Notes: generated by a model from the letters alone, not told the origin. Counted from the first letter of the stretch, positions 47,880 through 56,307 are shown. The stretch: 64,000 nt of DNA from Nostocoides sp. F2B08 (GCF_009184895.1 NZ_WESE01000002.1:558001-622000), one strand, 5' to 3'. Numbers and translations are program-made.

Positions 47880-48747
47880 TCTCGAGGTCTCGAGCACGGA
47901 GGCCATCGCGGACTGGATCGAGACGAGCGTGTTTGTCAGTAGCTCGGGTCACTTCGGGCGCGACAAGGTGGATGACCTTGCGACAGCGGAGATCAGTGCG
48001 CCAGCGATGAAGGTGTCGATGGCGCTCGAAGTGATGGCGAAGCGGGCGAGCATTTTGGGCGACGCCTATCCTTTCGTCGTCCGCGACATCGCGGTTCTTC
48101 GCAGGAAGAGCCCTCTGGCTAACCAGTACGCTGCTTTGCTCTACCTAACGCCCGGATCAGTAGCGCGCCAGACGGTCCGGGTGTCGGAGACTGCGGAGAT
48201 GGGGGAGCTCCTGGAGGAGGTAGCCGAGGCGGCGCTGGCCAACTTCTGGGGCGCGGGTGGGTGTGCGCTGTCTTTCGGATACCCATCGAGGCACGGGCGC
48301 CCTGAGTCGTTCGATCAGGCGGTCCGTTGGTTGGCTGGCAGGATGGGCCTGGAGCCTGGCCGGGGCTATCGCCCGCCTCGACGCAAAGACGGTGGCGTTG
48401 ATGTCGTCGCCTGGCGCCAGTTCGCAGATCGCCGGCCCGGTTTTCCCGTGGCCCTCGCGCAGTGCACGATCCAGGCGGAGACCTTCACTAAAACCACCGA
48501 CATCGACCTTCGACTGTGGTCTAGCTGGCTCGCAATGGACAGCGATCCACTCAGCCTGCTGGTGATTCCAGGAACGATCCGATCAGCGGGCCCTAACTGG
48601 AAGCAACTCACCACGGTCGTCATGGTTATCGACCGGGTGCGACTCATGGATCTCCTCAGTCGAGAGCCCGGGAGTTCAGGTGACCTGGCCTGGGTGGACG
48701 CGACCACATCATCGCTGAGGACGGCTCTTAGGGCGGCGGAACTGTGA
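47872..48747 (+). CDS. PD-(D/E)xK-like restriction endonuclease candidate
   Basis: A 291-residue protein. The stretch KDGGVDVVAW ... FPVALAQCTIQ (residues 172-201) has the Asp, spacing and Q-C ending of a PD-(D/E)xK core. The N-terminal 130 residues are helical. In an operon with Z1 and ParB-like genes and beside a cytosine methyltransferase it is the best candidate for the cutting subunit. The ATG at 47872 overlaps the previous stop. The next gene starts in its stop (GTGA). Confidence 0.65.
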   Translation: MTDLEVSSTEAIADWIETSVFVSSSGHFGRDKVDDLATAEISAPAMKVSMALEVMAKRASILGDAYPFVVRDIAVLRRKSPLANQYAALLYLTPGSVARQTVRVSETAEMGELLEEVAEAALANFWGAGGCALSFGYPSRHGRPESFDQAVRWLAGRMGLEPGRGYRPPRRKDGGVDVVAWRQFADRRPGFPVALAQCTIQAETFTKTTDIDLRLWSSWLAMDSDPLSLLVIPGTIRSAGPNWKQLTTVVMVIDRVRLMDLLSREPGSSGDLAWVDATTSSLRTALRAAEL

Positions 48748-49025
48748 CCACCAAGGCCGACCTCGTCTGGACTATCGCCATCAGAGTAGGCGTCGAGCCC
48801 CCAAGAATGTCGACTGGATCAACTGAGCCTCGAGAGATCTTCGAACTTGTCAACGAGAGTCTTGGCCTCGGCATCGACGACAGTCTCACTAAACCCGACG
48901 TGGCTCGCCAGATCGTCGAGGCCGCGGGCATCCCCTGGAATGCACACTACGAGTCGAGCGGAGGCACCGTAACGAAGGTTGGCCTCGAGGCAGTGCTCAG
49001 GGCGGTCGAGCACTTCGTTGCCTGA
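48744..49025 (+). CDS. small protein of the restriction cluster
   Basis: A 93-residue protein of unknown family, GTG start in the previous stop. Helical pattern, with LTKPDVARQIVEAAG and SSGGTVTKVGLEAVLRAVEHF suggesting a small winged-helix-like DNA-binding domain. Last gene of the rightward operon; converges on the methyltransferase with 13 bases between stops. Confidence 0.65.
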   Translation: MTTKADLVWTIAIRVGVEPPRMSTGSTEPREIFELVNESLGLGIDDSLTKPDVARQIVEAAGIPWNAHYESSGGTVTKVGLEAVLRAVEHFVA

Positions 49026-49038
49026 CTGTCCGATCTCC

Positions 49039-50439
49039 CTACCCCGCGGCCCTACGACTGTTGTTCCTCCCGCTTCGACGACGCACGATGACTTCTCGAC
49101 TCGAATCCCAATGGCGCTCAACTGCAGTATCCGGGCTGAGGTGAGATCGCTCGACGGCCGCCGCTAGGCCGGGAGCGCGACGCCGGACCGCAGCCAGCGT
49201 ATGCAGGACGTGTTCACGAAAGACGTGATAGGCGGCCCCAACGTTCACCCCATTGCCCATTTGCTTATAGGTCGCTGCGTCTGGTTGATCGCCGAAGTCG
49301 AACCACTCGGGCAGGCCTTGGAGCCGGGCAGCCTCGCGAGGTGAGATTCGACGCATCCGATCACCAAGGATGCTTGTCTGCGTGATGGCTACGAGAGCCG
49401 GAACATATGTCGCCTGCTTTACCCTCAGCCCAGATGGACGCAGGTGCATTACCGTCTCGCTAAGCGAATCGGCCTCCTGAGCCTGCCACTCGAACTTCCG
49501 CCTGGATGGCGGAAAGTCACGGAGGTAGTCCCATCGGGCTAGCCATGCCTCGAGTAGTTCTCGATGCTCGGTGTAGAAGGCCGAGTTCTTGCGGAGGAAC
49601 GTGGCCTTCCATGCCGCAGTCCCCGGAGGAACTACGAGATCGTCCTGGTGGATGAACGCGTCAACCCATACCGGGAAGCCAGGGAGCTTTTTGACGCCCG
49701 CGGACCGGAGTGTCGTCACGAAGTCGTTCCAGGCCTCGACCCACGTAGTCTCTGCGGGAGCAAGGTTGAGGCGAAGCCTGTCTCTGAGGTCGGACTCCGA
49801 CTGAATCGGCAGGTCTGCGTCCAGATTCCAGCCGGATGGAGACCAGTCGTCGACCGGCTGATGCGGAACCGAGGGGGCGACGTCCTCATGGGAGCGGCTC
49901 ACTCCGAAGTACGTTGCCATGATGAACACCCGCTCGCGGATCTGGGGTCGTCCGCCCCGCTCCGGCGGCAATAGATGGGGAGAGAACACGATGGGGCGGG
50001 ACGATACTTGATAGCCGAGTTCGCGGAGCGAGCGGATGATCACTGCCCACTCGTGCTTGTGCCTCGGACCGTAGATGTTGCGCACGTTCTCGAGCATGAC
50101 GATCGTGGGACGTCGGACTTCCAGGATTCGAAGAATGTTCCAGAACAGAGTGCCGCGGGCCTCATCCATTCCGTGCTGCAGACCAGACTTCGAGAATGGC
50201 TGGCACGGGAACCCGGCGGCGAGCACGTCGTGCGCCGGAACCAACATGGTGGGGTCAGTGTCATTCACGATGTCCCCGAGCGCAGGCCTCCTCCAGTTGC
50301 GTTCATAGACAGCCGCAGCCTCAGGGTCCTTCTCAACTGCATAGACGCACTTGCCGCCCACGGCACCTAGGGCGGCGTGGAACCCGCCGACACCCGCGAA
50401 CAGATCGACGAAGGTGAAGGGGGGGGAGTCCGGACTCAT
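49039..50439 (-). CDS. DNA (cytosine-5) methyltransferase 1
   Basis: A 466-residue 5mC methyltransferase. Motif I FVDLFAGVGGF (residues 10-20), motif IV GFPCQPFSKSG (Cys79), motif VI ENVRN, motif VIII QIRERVFIMA, motif X YKQMGNGVNVG. A long variable region (about 180-370) would recognise the target. The ATG at 50439 is chosen; the in-frame upstream 32 codons are low in complexity. Faces the Z1/endonuclease operon and is divergent from vsr. Confidence 0.93.
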   Translation of the reverse strand: MSPDSPPFTFVDLFAGVGGFHAALGAVGGKCVYAVEKDPEAAAVYERNWRRPALGDIVNDTDPTMLVPAHDVLAAGFPCQPFSKSGLQHGMDEARGTLFWNILRILEVRRPTIVMLENVRNIYGPRHKHEWAVIIRSLRELGYQVSSRPIVFSPHLLPPERGGRPQIRERVFIMATYFGVSRSHEDVAPSVPHQPVDDWSPSGWNLDADLPIQSESDLRDRLRLNLAPAETTWVEAWNDFVTTLRSAGVKKLPGFPVWVDAFIHQDDLVVPPGTAAWKATFLRKNSAFYTEHRELLEAWLARWDYLRDFPPSRRKFEWQAQEADSLSETVMHLRPSGLRVKQATYVPALVAITQTSILGDRMRRISPREAARLQGLPEWFDFGDQPDAATYKQMGNGVNVGAAYHVFREHVLHTLAAVRRRAPGLAAAVERSHLSPDTAVERHWDSSREVIVRRRSGRNNSRRAAG

Positions 50440-50732
50440 GTTCGCCAGCTTAGCTGATGCTTGAGCTATCCCGCCGGAACCGCCGTGTTGGCGCCCACCC
50501 CCGGTTCGGGGGGCCCTCCTAGGAGTTGTCATCATGGCGCATCCTTATCAGTTCGTTGCTCAGGATCTGGATCGTAGGTGTGACGTCCGACAGCAGGTAC
50601 GCAACCCAGGTCCCCGGTCACGGTGACGGCGGATCAATCACGAGCGGCGAACTGGCAAGCACAAGGATCCACGAGAAAGGTAGAGCAGATTGCCGGTTGG
50701 CGGTCTTTACCTAGTCTCTGCGTAGCCTCAAC

Positions 50733-51200
50733 ATGCATGATGTACCGGTGACCGCCGAGTACAAGCCTTGGGCGTCATCTCCGCGCGTCCGCGCCGCGAT
50801 GCGGGGAAATCGTCGGCGCGACACACGACCTGAACTCGCAGTTCGTCGGGCGGTGCACGCCCTTGGGTTACGGTACCGGGTCGATGCTCGGCCCCTTGCC
50901 GACCTCAATCGCCGCGCGGACTTGGTCTTCCCTCGCGCCAAGGTCGCTGTCTTCGTGGATGGTTGCTATTGGCACGGATGCCCGGTGCACGGCACTGTGG
51001 CCCAGACGAACGCTGCCTACTGGGATCAGAAGATCCGCCGTAACCGTGAGCGAGATCTTGAAACCGATACGGTGCTGGCTGAACGGGGGTGGACTTCGCT
51101 ACGCGTGTGGGAGCACGAGCTGCCCGCGGAGGCAGCGACGCGGGTCTTCTCTGCCGTGATTCTCGCCCGCTCCGCTTCCGTCCGAGCAAAGTCCGACTAA
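50733..51200 (+). CDS. vsr: very short patch repair endonuclease (Vsr)
   Basis: A 155-residue mismatch endonuclease that nicks T:G mismatches made by deamination of 5mC. Motifs RRDTRPELAVRRAVHALGLRYR, DLVFPRAKVAVFVDGCYWHGCP and RNRERDLETDTVL. It regularly accompanies a cytosine methyltransferase. The 293-base gap between it and the methyltransferase holds no gene; divergent promoters should be there but none is clear. Confidence 0.93.
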   Translation: MHDVPVTAEYKPWASSPRVRAAMRGNRRRDTRPELAVRRAVHALGLRYRVDARPLADLNRRADLVFPRAKVAVFVDGCYWHGCPVHGTVAQTNAAYWDQKIRRNRERDLETDTVLAERGWTSLRVWEHELPAEAATRVFSAVILARSASVRAKSD

Positions 51201-51267
51201 GGCGCCAGGACACGAGCCGAGCCCCGTGAGAGAGTTATGCCAGGCCCTCGGAGGGACGGAACCACAC

Positions 51268-51732
51268 GTGGAAGACACACTCGTTGTACTCAAGCCGGAC
51301 GCCCTGAGCCGCGGTTTGGTTGGGCGGATCCTTCAAAGATTTGAAGACGCGGATCTTGCATTGATTCAGGCCGAAACGCGATCGCTCGATCCTGGATTCG
51401 TCCGTCAGCACTACCACGATCTTGAAGAGCGGCGCGGCCGGCTAGCTATGGAACTGACGGAGCGGTATATGATCTCCGGTCCCGTCATGGCCTGCCGCCT
51501 CCGGGGGGCGGAGGCTGTCCGCAATTGCCGGCGACTCATTGGCCCGACCATGCCGATAGAAGCGCCGCCGGGGACAATCCGGGGAGACTTCGGGCACGTT
51601 TCGGAGGAAGCCTCGATGACCGCTGGCGTGGCTGTGATGAACTTGGTGCATGCGTCCGGTAGCCCCAACGAGGCGAGGTACGAGCTAAGTCTGTGGTTCC
51701 CCACGCATATCGACCGCTCTCCCCGGGACTAG
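51268..51732 (+). CDS. nucleoside-diphosphate-kinase-like protein
   Basis: A 154-residue NDK-fold protein. TLVVLKPDALSRGLVGRILQRFE, the PGTIRGDFG loop and the catalytic-His motif NLVHAS are present. The canonical NVVHGSDS becomes NLVHASGS, with Asp replaced by Gly, and spacing in the Kpn-loop region differs from housekeeping NDK. The GTG at 51268 is chosen because the family begins just before TLV.LKPD; a GTG at 51226 is the alternative. It converges on the ITPase-kinase gene, overlapping its stop by 4 bases. Either a divergent kinase or a nucleotide sensor. Confidence 0.75.
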   Translation: MEDTLVVLKPDALSRGLVGRILQRFEDADLALIQAETRSLDPGFVRQHYHDLEERRGRLAMELTERYMISGPVMACRLRGAEAVRNCRRLIGPTMPIEAPPGTIRGDFGHVSEEASMTAGVAVMNLVHASGSPNEARYELSLWFPTHIDRSPRD

Positions 51733-53354
51733 GGGCGTTCCATCAATTCAAGGTAAGCCATGCCGGCATCGGTGATAGACCAACGCACGCGACCCGTGGG
51801 CGGGTCGTCCCGAATGGTGGTGTTTCTTGCGAAGTCGAGGATACGCGAGGCGTTGTGATCTCCTAGGCCCTCCGCCTCCTCCAGCTCGGGGAGGGTCAAG
51901 GGACCGCGGTCTCTGAGCAACGCGAGACATCGAGATAAGCGAGTCCTGCGCTCCCTAAGGGAGCGATCCCTCTCCGGTTGCCGCAGATTGCCTCTAGTCT
52001 GTCGGCGATCCGCCGGCCGTAAAACGTTTCCACTGAGCACGTACTCGTTCCAAATGTCGGAGACCATTGCCATGTACTCCTCGAGAGAACCATTGTTCTC
52101 GATGGTCAAGTCGCAGATATCCCGGGCGACGGGTAGCAATCCGAAGTTGTGTTGCGATCGGTCGCGCTGGGCGAAATCGTGCTTGGATCGCACCTCCTCG
52201 CCCCGCTTCCGCACCAGGTAGCGTTCATATCGCATATTGAATGGAGAAGAGATATAAATGACTTTTGACTCGGGGAAGGACCTTAGCATGGTTCGCAGTT
52301 CTTCAAGAGTCCGGAGTCCAGTGATGATGTGTGGATCTCGCTCCATCTCGTCTTTACGATGTTCGACGATGTACTGAGCGATCGCGTCCATACCGAGTTC
52401 TTCAAGAACAGAAAGTGCGTGAGCCGCAGGGTCTGTCGCCCGATCAGGAAAGATTGACGAGCTCTGCTCCGCCAGAGGAGCGAGGAGGCTGCTGGCCTCA
52501 ACATGTTGGGCGTCGCCGTGCACCGTCGCGATGCGAGCAAAGGTGGTCTTCCCCGCACAACTCTCACCGATAACGATGAGTGGAGCTCTTGGCAACTCTC
52601 CGACGGGGGGCAGCAGCGGCAATTGTACGGCGTCCTTCAACGCTGCTACGCGGGGGCTAGCGCGCCGGTAGGCTTGTGAGGGAAGGTTGAGCACCGCTGC
52701 GTACTCCCGGACGCGGGCGAAGAGCGAATTAAGGGACTTCGCTCGGAAGTCGTACAACAGGCTTTCCTCATAATCCATCTGACCTAGCGCAATATCAACC
52801 CCATCCGGCGCGAACCAACCGTTGAACGTGCTGGTGGTGAGCCATGTGTACAGCGGATGGGATCGAGGCGGAGGCTCTCGCATGACCACTGATCCGCGGG
52901 TCTCCCCATGAAAGAACACCGGCTCTCTATGGCCTGGGATGCTCAGTGCAATATCTGAACGCACGGTGACCGCACGGGAACTACCAGCTGCTTCCAGTTC
53001 GCTCGCCAATTTGGCAAAGGTCGTCGAACTGAACCATTCCTTGGTAGACAAGCCAGGATAATCCCCCTCAGGCGAACTTAGCGCATCAATGCGAACCGTG
53101 GTGTCTTCGACAAACACAAGAGCACTACGGCCAGCCGCTCGCACGGCGTGCCCAAGCGCTTTTGCGAGCATCTCGCGGGGCTTCAACTCGTAGTCCTCGT
53201 CATAAGGCTCGGATCCAGCCAAGAACTGTGTCAGCCGCACGTTGGCGTCTTGCGCAAGGATTCGCGCCTGTAGGAACTTCTCGGTGTTCGATGTGTGGAA
53301 GTACAGCACTGGTTCACGGCGACCAGAAGCCGGAAGAGACCGTGTATTGGCCAA
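51729..53354 (-). CDS. fusion: ITPase (HAM1/RdgB)-like domain, P-loop kinase-like domain, winged helix
   Basis: A 541-residue protein. Residues 16-225 resemble HAM1/RdgB NTP pyrophosphatases: FHTSNTEKFLQA near the start, VFVEDTTVRIDAL (catalytic acidic pair) and GDYPGLSTKEWF. A P-loop domain begins at GESCAGKTT (263-271), as in NMP and dephospho-CoA kinases, with KVIYISSPFNMRYERYL later. The last 80 residues look like a winged helix (LPELEEAEGLGDHNASRIL). I know of no described protein with this order. TTG start after GAGGG; 13 bases after the GHMP-like gene stop. Likely converts or senses an unusual nucleotide. Confidence 0.65.
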   Translation of the reverse strand: MANTRSLPASGRREPVLYFHTSNTEKFLQARILAQDANVRLTQFLAGSEPYDEDYELKPREMLAKALGHAVRAAGRSALVFVEDTTVRIDALSSPEGDYPGLSTKEWFSSTTFAKLASELEAAGSSRAVTVRSDIALSIPGHREPVFFHGETRGSVVMREPPPRSHPLYTWLTTSTFNGWFAPDGVDIALGQMDYEESLLYDFRAKSLNSLFARVREYAAVLNLPSQAYRRASPRVAALKDAVQLPLLPPVGELPRAPLIVIGESCAGKTTFARIATVHGDAQHVEASSLLAPLAEQSSSIFPDRATDPAAHALSVLEELGMDAIAQYIVEHRKDEMERDPHIITGLRTLEELRTMLRSFPESKVIYISSPFNMRYERYLVRKRGEEVRSKHDFAQRDRSQHNFGLLPVARDICDLTIENNGSLEEYMAMVSDIWNEYVLSGNVLRPADRRQTRGNLRQPERDRSLRERRTRLSRCLALLRDRGPLTLPELEEAEGLGDHNASRILDFARNTTIRDDPPTGRVRWSITDAGMAYLELMERP

Positions 53355-53367
53355 TTTCAGTCACCCT

Positions 53368-54351
53368 CTACGAAGTTAGGCCACAGTTTCTGGCAAAGGT
53401 CCAGTGCACTCGGCTCGAGTGTTCGGTCGCCGTCTCCATGATGTGATGTATGGCCGATTCATCCGATTCCCGGCATATAGCAAAGACCAGCGGCCCCACG
53501 GAGCTCATACTGCAAGCCACCCCGTCGTGCGCCTCGAGCTTTGTCAGGCTCTGCCTGACGACTTCATGCTGTGACGCTACCTCAATGCGCTTGAAGGCAT
53601 TACGTCGCAACGAGTGGAGCCCATCCCGGAACAACTCGAACTCGGAAGAAGCGACTCCCGCAAACACTTGGTGGTACGCAGCCGCGATTGAGGTGCCTGC
53701 CTCCCGGCTGTCGATCGACCGCGCGGCCGCCGAGAACAGTTGGACCTCTTCCCGCTGCGCGAGCACGTACCCCATCGGGAGGTCTAGCAGCGCGATACGC
53801 CAAGAAGCTGGATAGGCGTGGTGAGCAGCGAGTAGAGGGATGTCGCTTTGACGTCCGAGCGAGGAGGGTCCTAGCCGAGTCCTGGCAGGGTGACCGGCGT
53901 CGAGAACGAGTCCACCAGTCCGGTAGCCGTGGACACCAACACCACTTGCGCCTCCGCGGCCGGAAAGACGAGCCAACTCGTCGTGGTACGGCTCACGGCC
54001 GTTTGACCTGTACACCGCCTCGGCAATGGCAAGTAGAAGCGCGGACTTACTCCCATAACCTCGGTGACTTGGCGGGCGGTGAACGACTTCGATCCTCCCG
54101 TTGAGTCGATCCCCAATGTGACTCTCGAGTCGGTCAAGTAGGGCTCCAACCTGGCAGTGAGCAGAGTCGTCAAGAGGAGTGGCCGACACTATGGCGAGTT
54201 CTTCAGCGGAGGTATGCCACCTCACGAGCGTGCTGGGGCTGTCAAGCATCACCCCGACGCCACCGTAACGTCGTCCAAAATGAGCGGGCAGATCGAGAAG
54301 GCCAAAATGCAAGCGCGAAGCGGCATTGACAACGCCCTCAGCGGAATACAT
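53368..54351 (-). CDS. GHMP-superfamily protein, beta-RFAP-synthase-like
   Basis: A 327-residue protein like beta-ribofuranosylaminobenzene 5'-phosphate synthase, a GHMP-fold enzyme of methanopterin synthesis that joins phosphoribosyl pyrophosphate to an aromatic acid. Seen: ASRLHFGLLDL and RRYGGVGVMLDSP at the N-terminus, the P-loop-like PPSHRGYGSKSALLLAIAE (91-109) and GRGGASGVGVHGYRTGG. No other pterin genes are present, so a different ribosyl or nucleotide reaction is likely. ATG at 54351, two bases after the previous stop; a GTG at 54387 would overlap it. Confidence 0.65.
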   Translation of the reverse strand: MYSAEGVVNAASRLHFGLLDLPAHFGRRYGGVGVMLDSPSTLVRWHTSAEELAIVSATPLDDSAHCQVGALLDRLESHIGDRLNGRIEVVHRPPSHRGYGSKSALLLAIAEAVYRSNGREPYHDELARLSGRGGASGVGVHGYRTGGLVLDAGHPARTRLGPSSLGRQSDIPLLAAHHAYPASWRIALLDLPMGYVLAQREEVQLFSAAARSIDSREAGTSIAAAYHQVFAGVASSEFELFRDGLHSLRRNAFKRIEVASQHEVVRQSLTKLEAHDGVACSMSSVGPLVFAICRESDESAIHHIMETATEHSSRVHWTFARNCGLTS

Positions 54352-54353
54352 GG

Positions 54354-55142
54354 TCACGGCGCTGGCCGCGAGTTCTCGTCGGACCACAGCTGCTCGAAAT
54401 GGTCCATGAGCCGATCGAACAGAAAACCGTCGCCGACCAGAAGCGTGGGAGTCCTCCTTGATGGCTGATGCAAAAGATAGGGGCCAAAGAACATCGAGCT
54501 ATCGACTCTGAAAATATTCACGCTGGGCATGGTCCGATAAAGCCGCACAGTGAAGTTGGTGTTGCTGTTCCGCAGTGCTTGAGTCTCGTCCAGGAATTGC
54601 CTAACCTCGGCACGTATCGTTCCAAGATTGGCGCCCTCCTCCCGGTCCCTGGCATCTGCATAGGACGACTTCTCATCGGGCGCGTCGGGATCGAGCAGCA
54701 GAACGCGAACGTTACAGCGTTTTGCCCACTCATCGAATGATCCGGAGAAGTCTTGACGCAAACTGTTCAGTCCGAATCCCAAGATGTCGATCTGACGGCT
54801 GGCGTAACGCAGGCGGTCTTCATACTCCGACCGAATAGAGACGCTACGAGTCGCAAAGATTGAGTGCAGACCGGACCGCTCAAGCGACCTTTGGCGCTGA
54901 GCTCGCCCTTCCTCAAGCAATACATGGAAGAAGGCAACGAGGCCCGCGATACCGGTAGCAATCAGCCCAGTGCCGACGGCCGTCCACGCGGCACCTTCGA
55001 TTGACAGCATTATGCCGCCAGCCATTGCGATGACAATCTGGACCAAGAAATAGACCGGGTTTGAGGAACGAGTCGCATTGCGCCAGGCTGCTCGCATTGT
55101 CCGCCCCAAGGTGGACGTGACCTTCATCATCCCACCAGCCAT
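54354..55142 (-). CDS. two-helix membrane protein with PLD-like C-terminal domain
   Basis: A 262-residue protein. Two membrane helices (about 29-48 and 52-75) are followed by a cytoplasmic domain: YASRQIDILGFGLNSLRQDF, VRVLLLDPDAPDE, MPSVNIFRVDSSMFFGPYLL and a C-terminal HFEQLW. The pattern recalls phospholipase-D-fold proteins without a clear HKD motif. Small two-helix proteins with a cytoplasmic sensor or enzyme domain are common effectors in defence systems. The ATG at 55142 has AAAGG seven bases upstream. Confidence 0.6.
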   Translation of the reverse strand: MAGGMMKVTSTLGRTMRAAWRNATRSSNPVYFLVQIVIAMAGGIMLSIEGAAWTAVGTGLIATGIAGLVAFFHVLLEEGRAQRQRSLERSGLHSIFATRSVSIRSEYEDRLRYASRQIDILGFGLNSLRQDFSGSFDEWAKRCNVRVLLLDPDAPDEKSSYADARDREEGANLGTIRAEVRQFLDETQALRNSNTNFTVRLYRTMPSVNIFRVDSSMFFGPYLLHQPSRRTPTLLVGDGFLFDRLMDHFEQLWSDENSRPAP

Positions 55143-55236
55143 GACCAGACCTTTCGTTTTCGAAGGGCTCGACCCGCAAAACGGAGTGCGGAGGTGGCTA
55201 GCTTGCCCGATCCTGGCGCACCCCCCTGCCCTGGCT

Positions 55237-56307
55237 TCACGCCGACATCCACTTCTCGAAGGGAGATGCACGAGTTAACATTGTCTGAACGACCAGTCCT
55301 AAAGCGGTTGCCAAGCGGACAGGCACAGCGTTGCCGATTTGCCGCTCGATCGAGTCGTAGCCGCCGTGGAAGTGATAGTTCGGCGGGAAGGTCTGAAAGG
55401 TCGCGGCCTCCCGAAGCGTGAGGCCGCGGTTCTCTGTGGGATGGACGAAGGACCCGCATGCGGGGGTCGTGCAACGTGTCGTCATTGTTGGCGCCGCTTC
55501 GCCAGTTCGCACGCGCCCGTACGAGGCAGTCGCCCCAACCCGTTGTGATTGGCCTGACTCCGTCAGTCGTGTGTGACACTTAAGTTGATGCTGAGGTGGA
55601 AGGTCAAATCGGTCGCCCCCTATCGGAATTGCCGAGATCCGCGCAGTTACTGAGGGATTGCTTTTGCGGAATCTGTTACACGGATCGCCAGGCGAAAGGT
55701 GTTTGGCGAGTTCGTCTAGGGCTTCTCCAGCAGTACGGTGAGAGAGGTCGAATTGAGGAGGAACGAGGTCTTGAAGATCCCTGGGCAACTCACTTGTGAT
55801 GCTGCGGCGAACCGCCAACACTATCAGTCGGCGGCGTCGCTGCGGGACGCCAAAGTTTCTTGCGTCGACTGTGTAAGTTGAGTGCTCATAACCGGCTCCT
55901 TCCATCGCATGGAGGAGAATAGGGAGCCGTTCATCACGCGCAAGGCCGGGTACATTCTCGACAATCACTGCCTTGGGGCGGAAGTCGAGCACGAATCGAA
56001 GGACGTCCAACACAAGGTCGTTGCGCAGGGGGTCGCTACTCGTGCGCGTGAGGCTGCTGAATCCTTGGCAGGGCGGACAAGCCTTGAGGATGTCGAGTTC
56101 GCCGCGCTGCAATCCGAGAAACCGCCGCAGGCGATAGGGGACGATGCCGCGCACGTCTCCAGCCATGATGACATCGGGATGGTTGGCCGCGAAGGACTCG
56201 GCAGCGTTGTTGTCGTTCTCCGCGGCTGCGAGGACGACGAACCCAGCGTCCCTCAACCCCTGCGTGGCTCCGCCTGCACCAGCGAAGAGATCAATCGCTG
56301 TCCTCAC
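55237..56307 (-). CDS. DNA (cytosine-5) methyltransferase 2
   Basis: A 356-residue 5mC methyltransferase with a complete motif set: DLFAGAGGATQG (I), ACPPCQGFSS (IV, Cys80), VIVENVPG (VI), QRRRRLIVLA (VIII) and QIGNAVPVRLA (X). It is shorter than methyltransferase 1 and clearly not its duplicate. First gene of the leftward operon with the membrane, GHMP-like and ITPase-kinase genes, or a solitary neighbour 94 bases away. Confidence 0.92.
   Translation of the reverse strand: MRTAIDLFAGAGGATQGLRDAGFVVLAAAENDNNAAESFAANHPDVIMAGDVRGIVPYRLRRFLGLQRGELDILKACPPCQGFSSLTRTSSDPLRNDLVLDVLRFVLDFRPKAVIVENVPGLARDERLPILLHAMEGAGYEHSTYTVDARNFGVPQRRRRLIVLAVRRSITSELPRDLQDLVPPQFDLSHRTAGEALDELAKHLSPGDPCNRFRKSNPSVTARISAIPIGGDRFDLPPQHQLKCHTRLTESGQSQRVGATASYGRVRTGEAAPTMTTRCTTPACGSFVHPTENRGLTLREAATFQTFPPNYHFHGGYDSIERQIGNAVPVRLATALGLVVQTMLTRASPFEKWMSA

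Noticed and set aside
48744-49025. Antitoxin of a toxin-antitoxin pair
   Set aside because: No toxin-like partner; the gene is coupled to the restriction operon instead.
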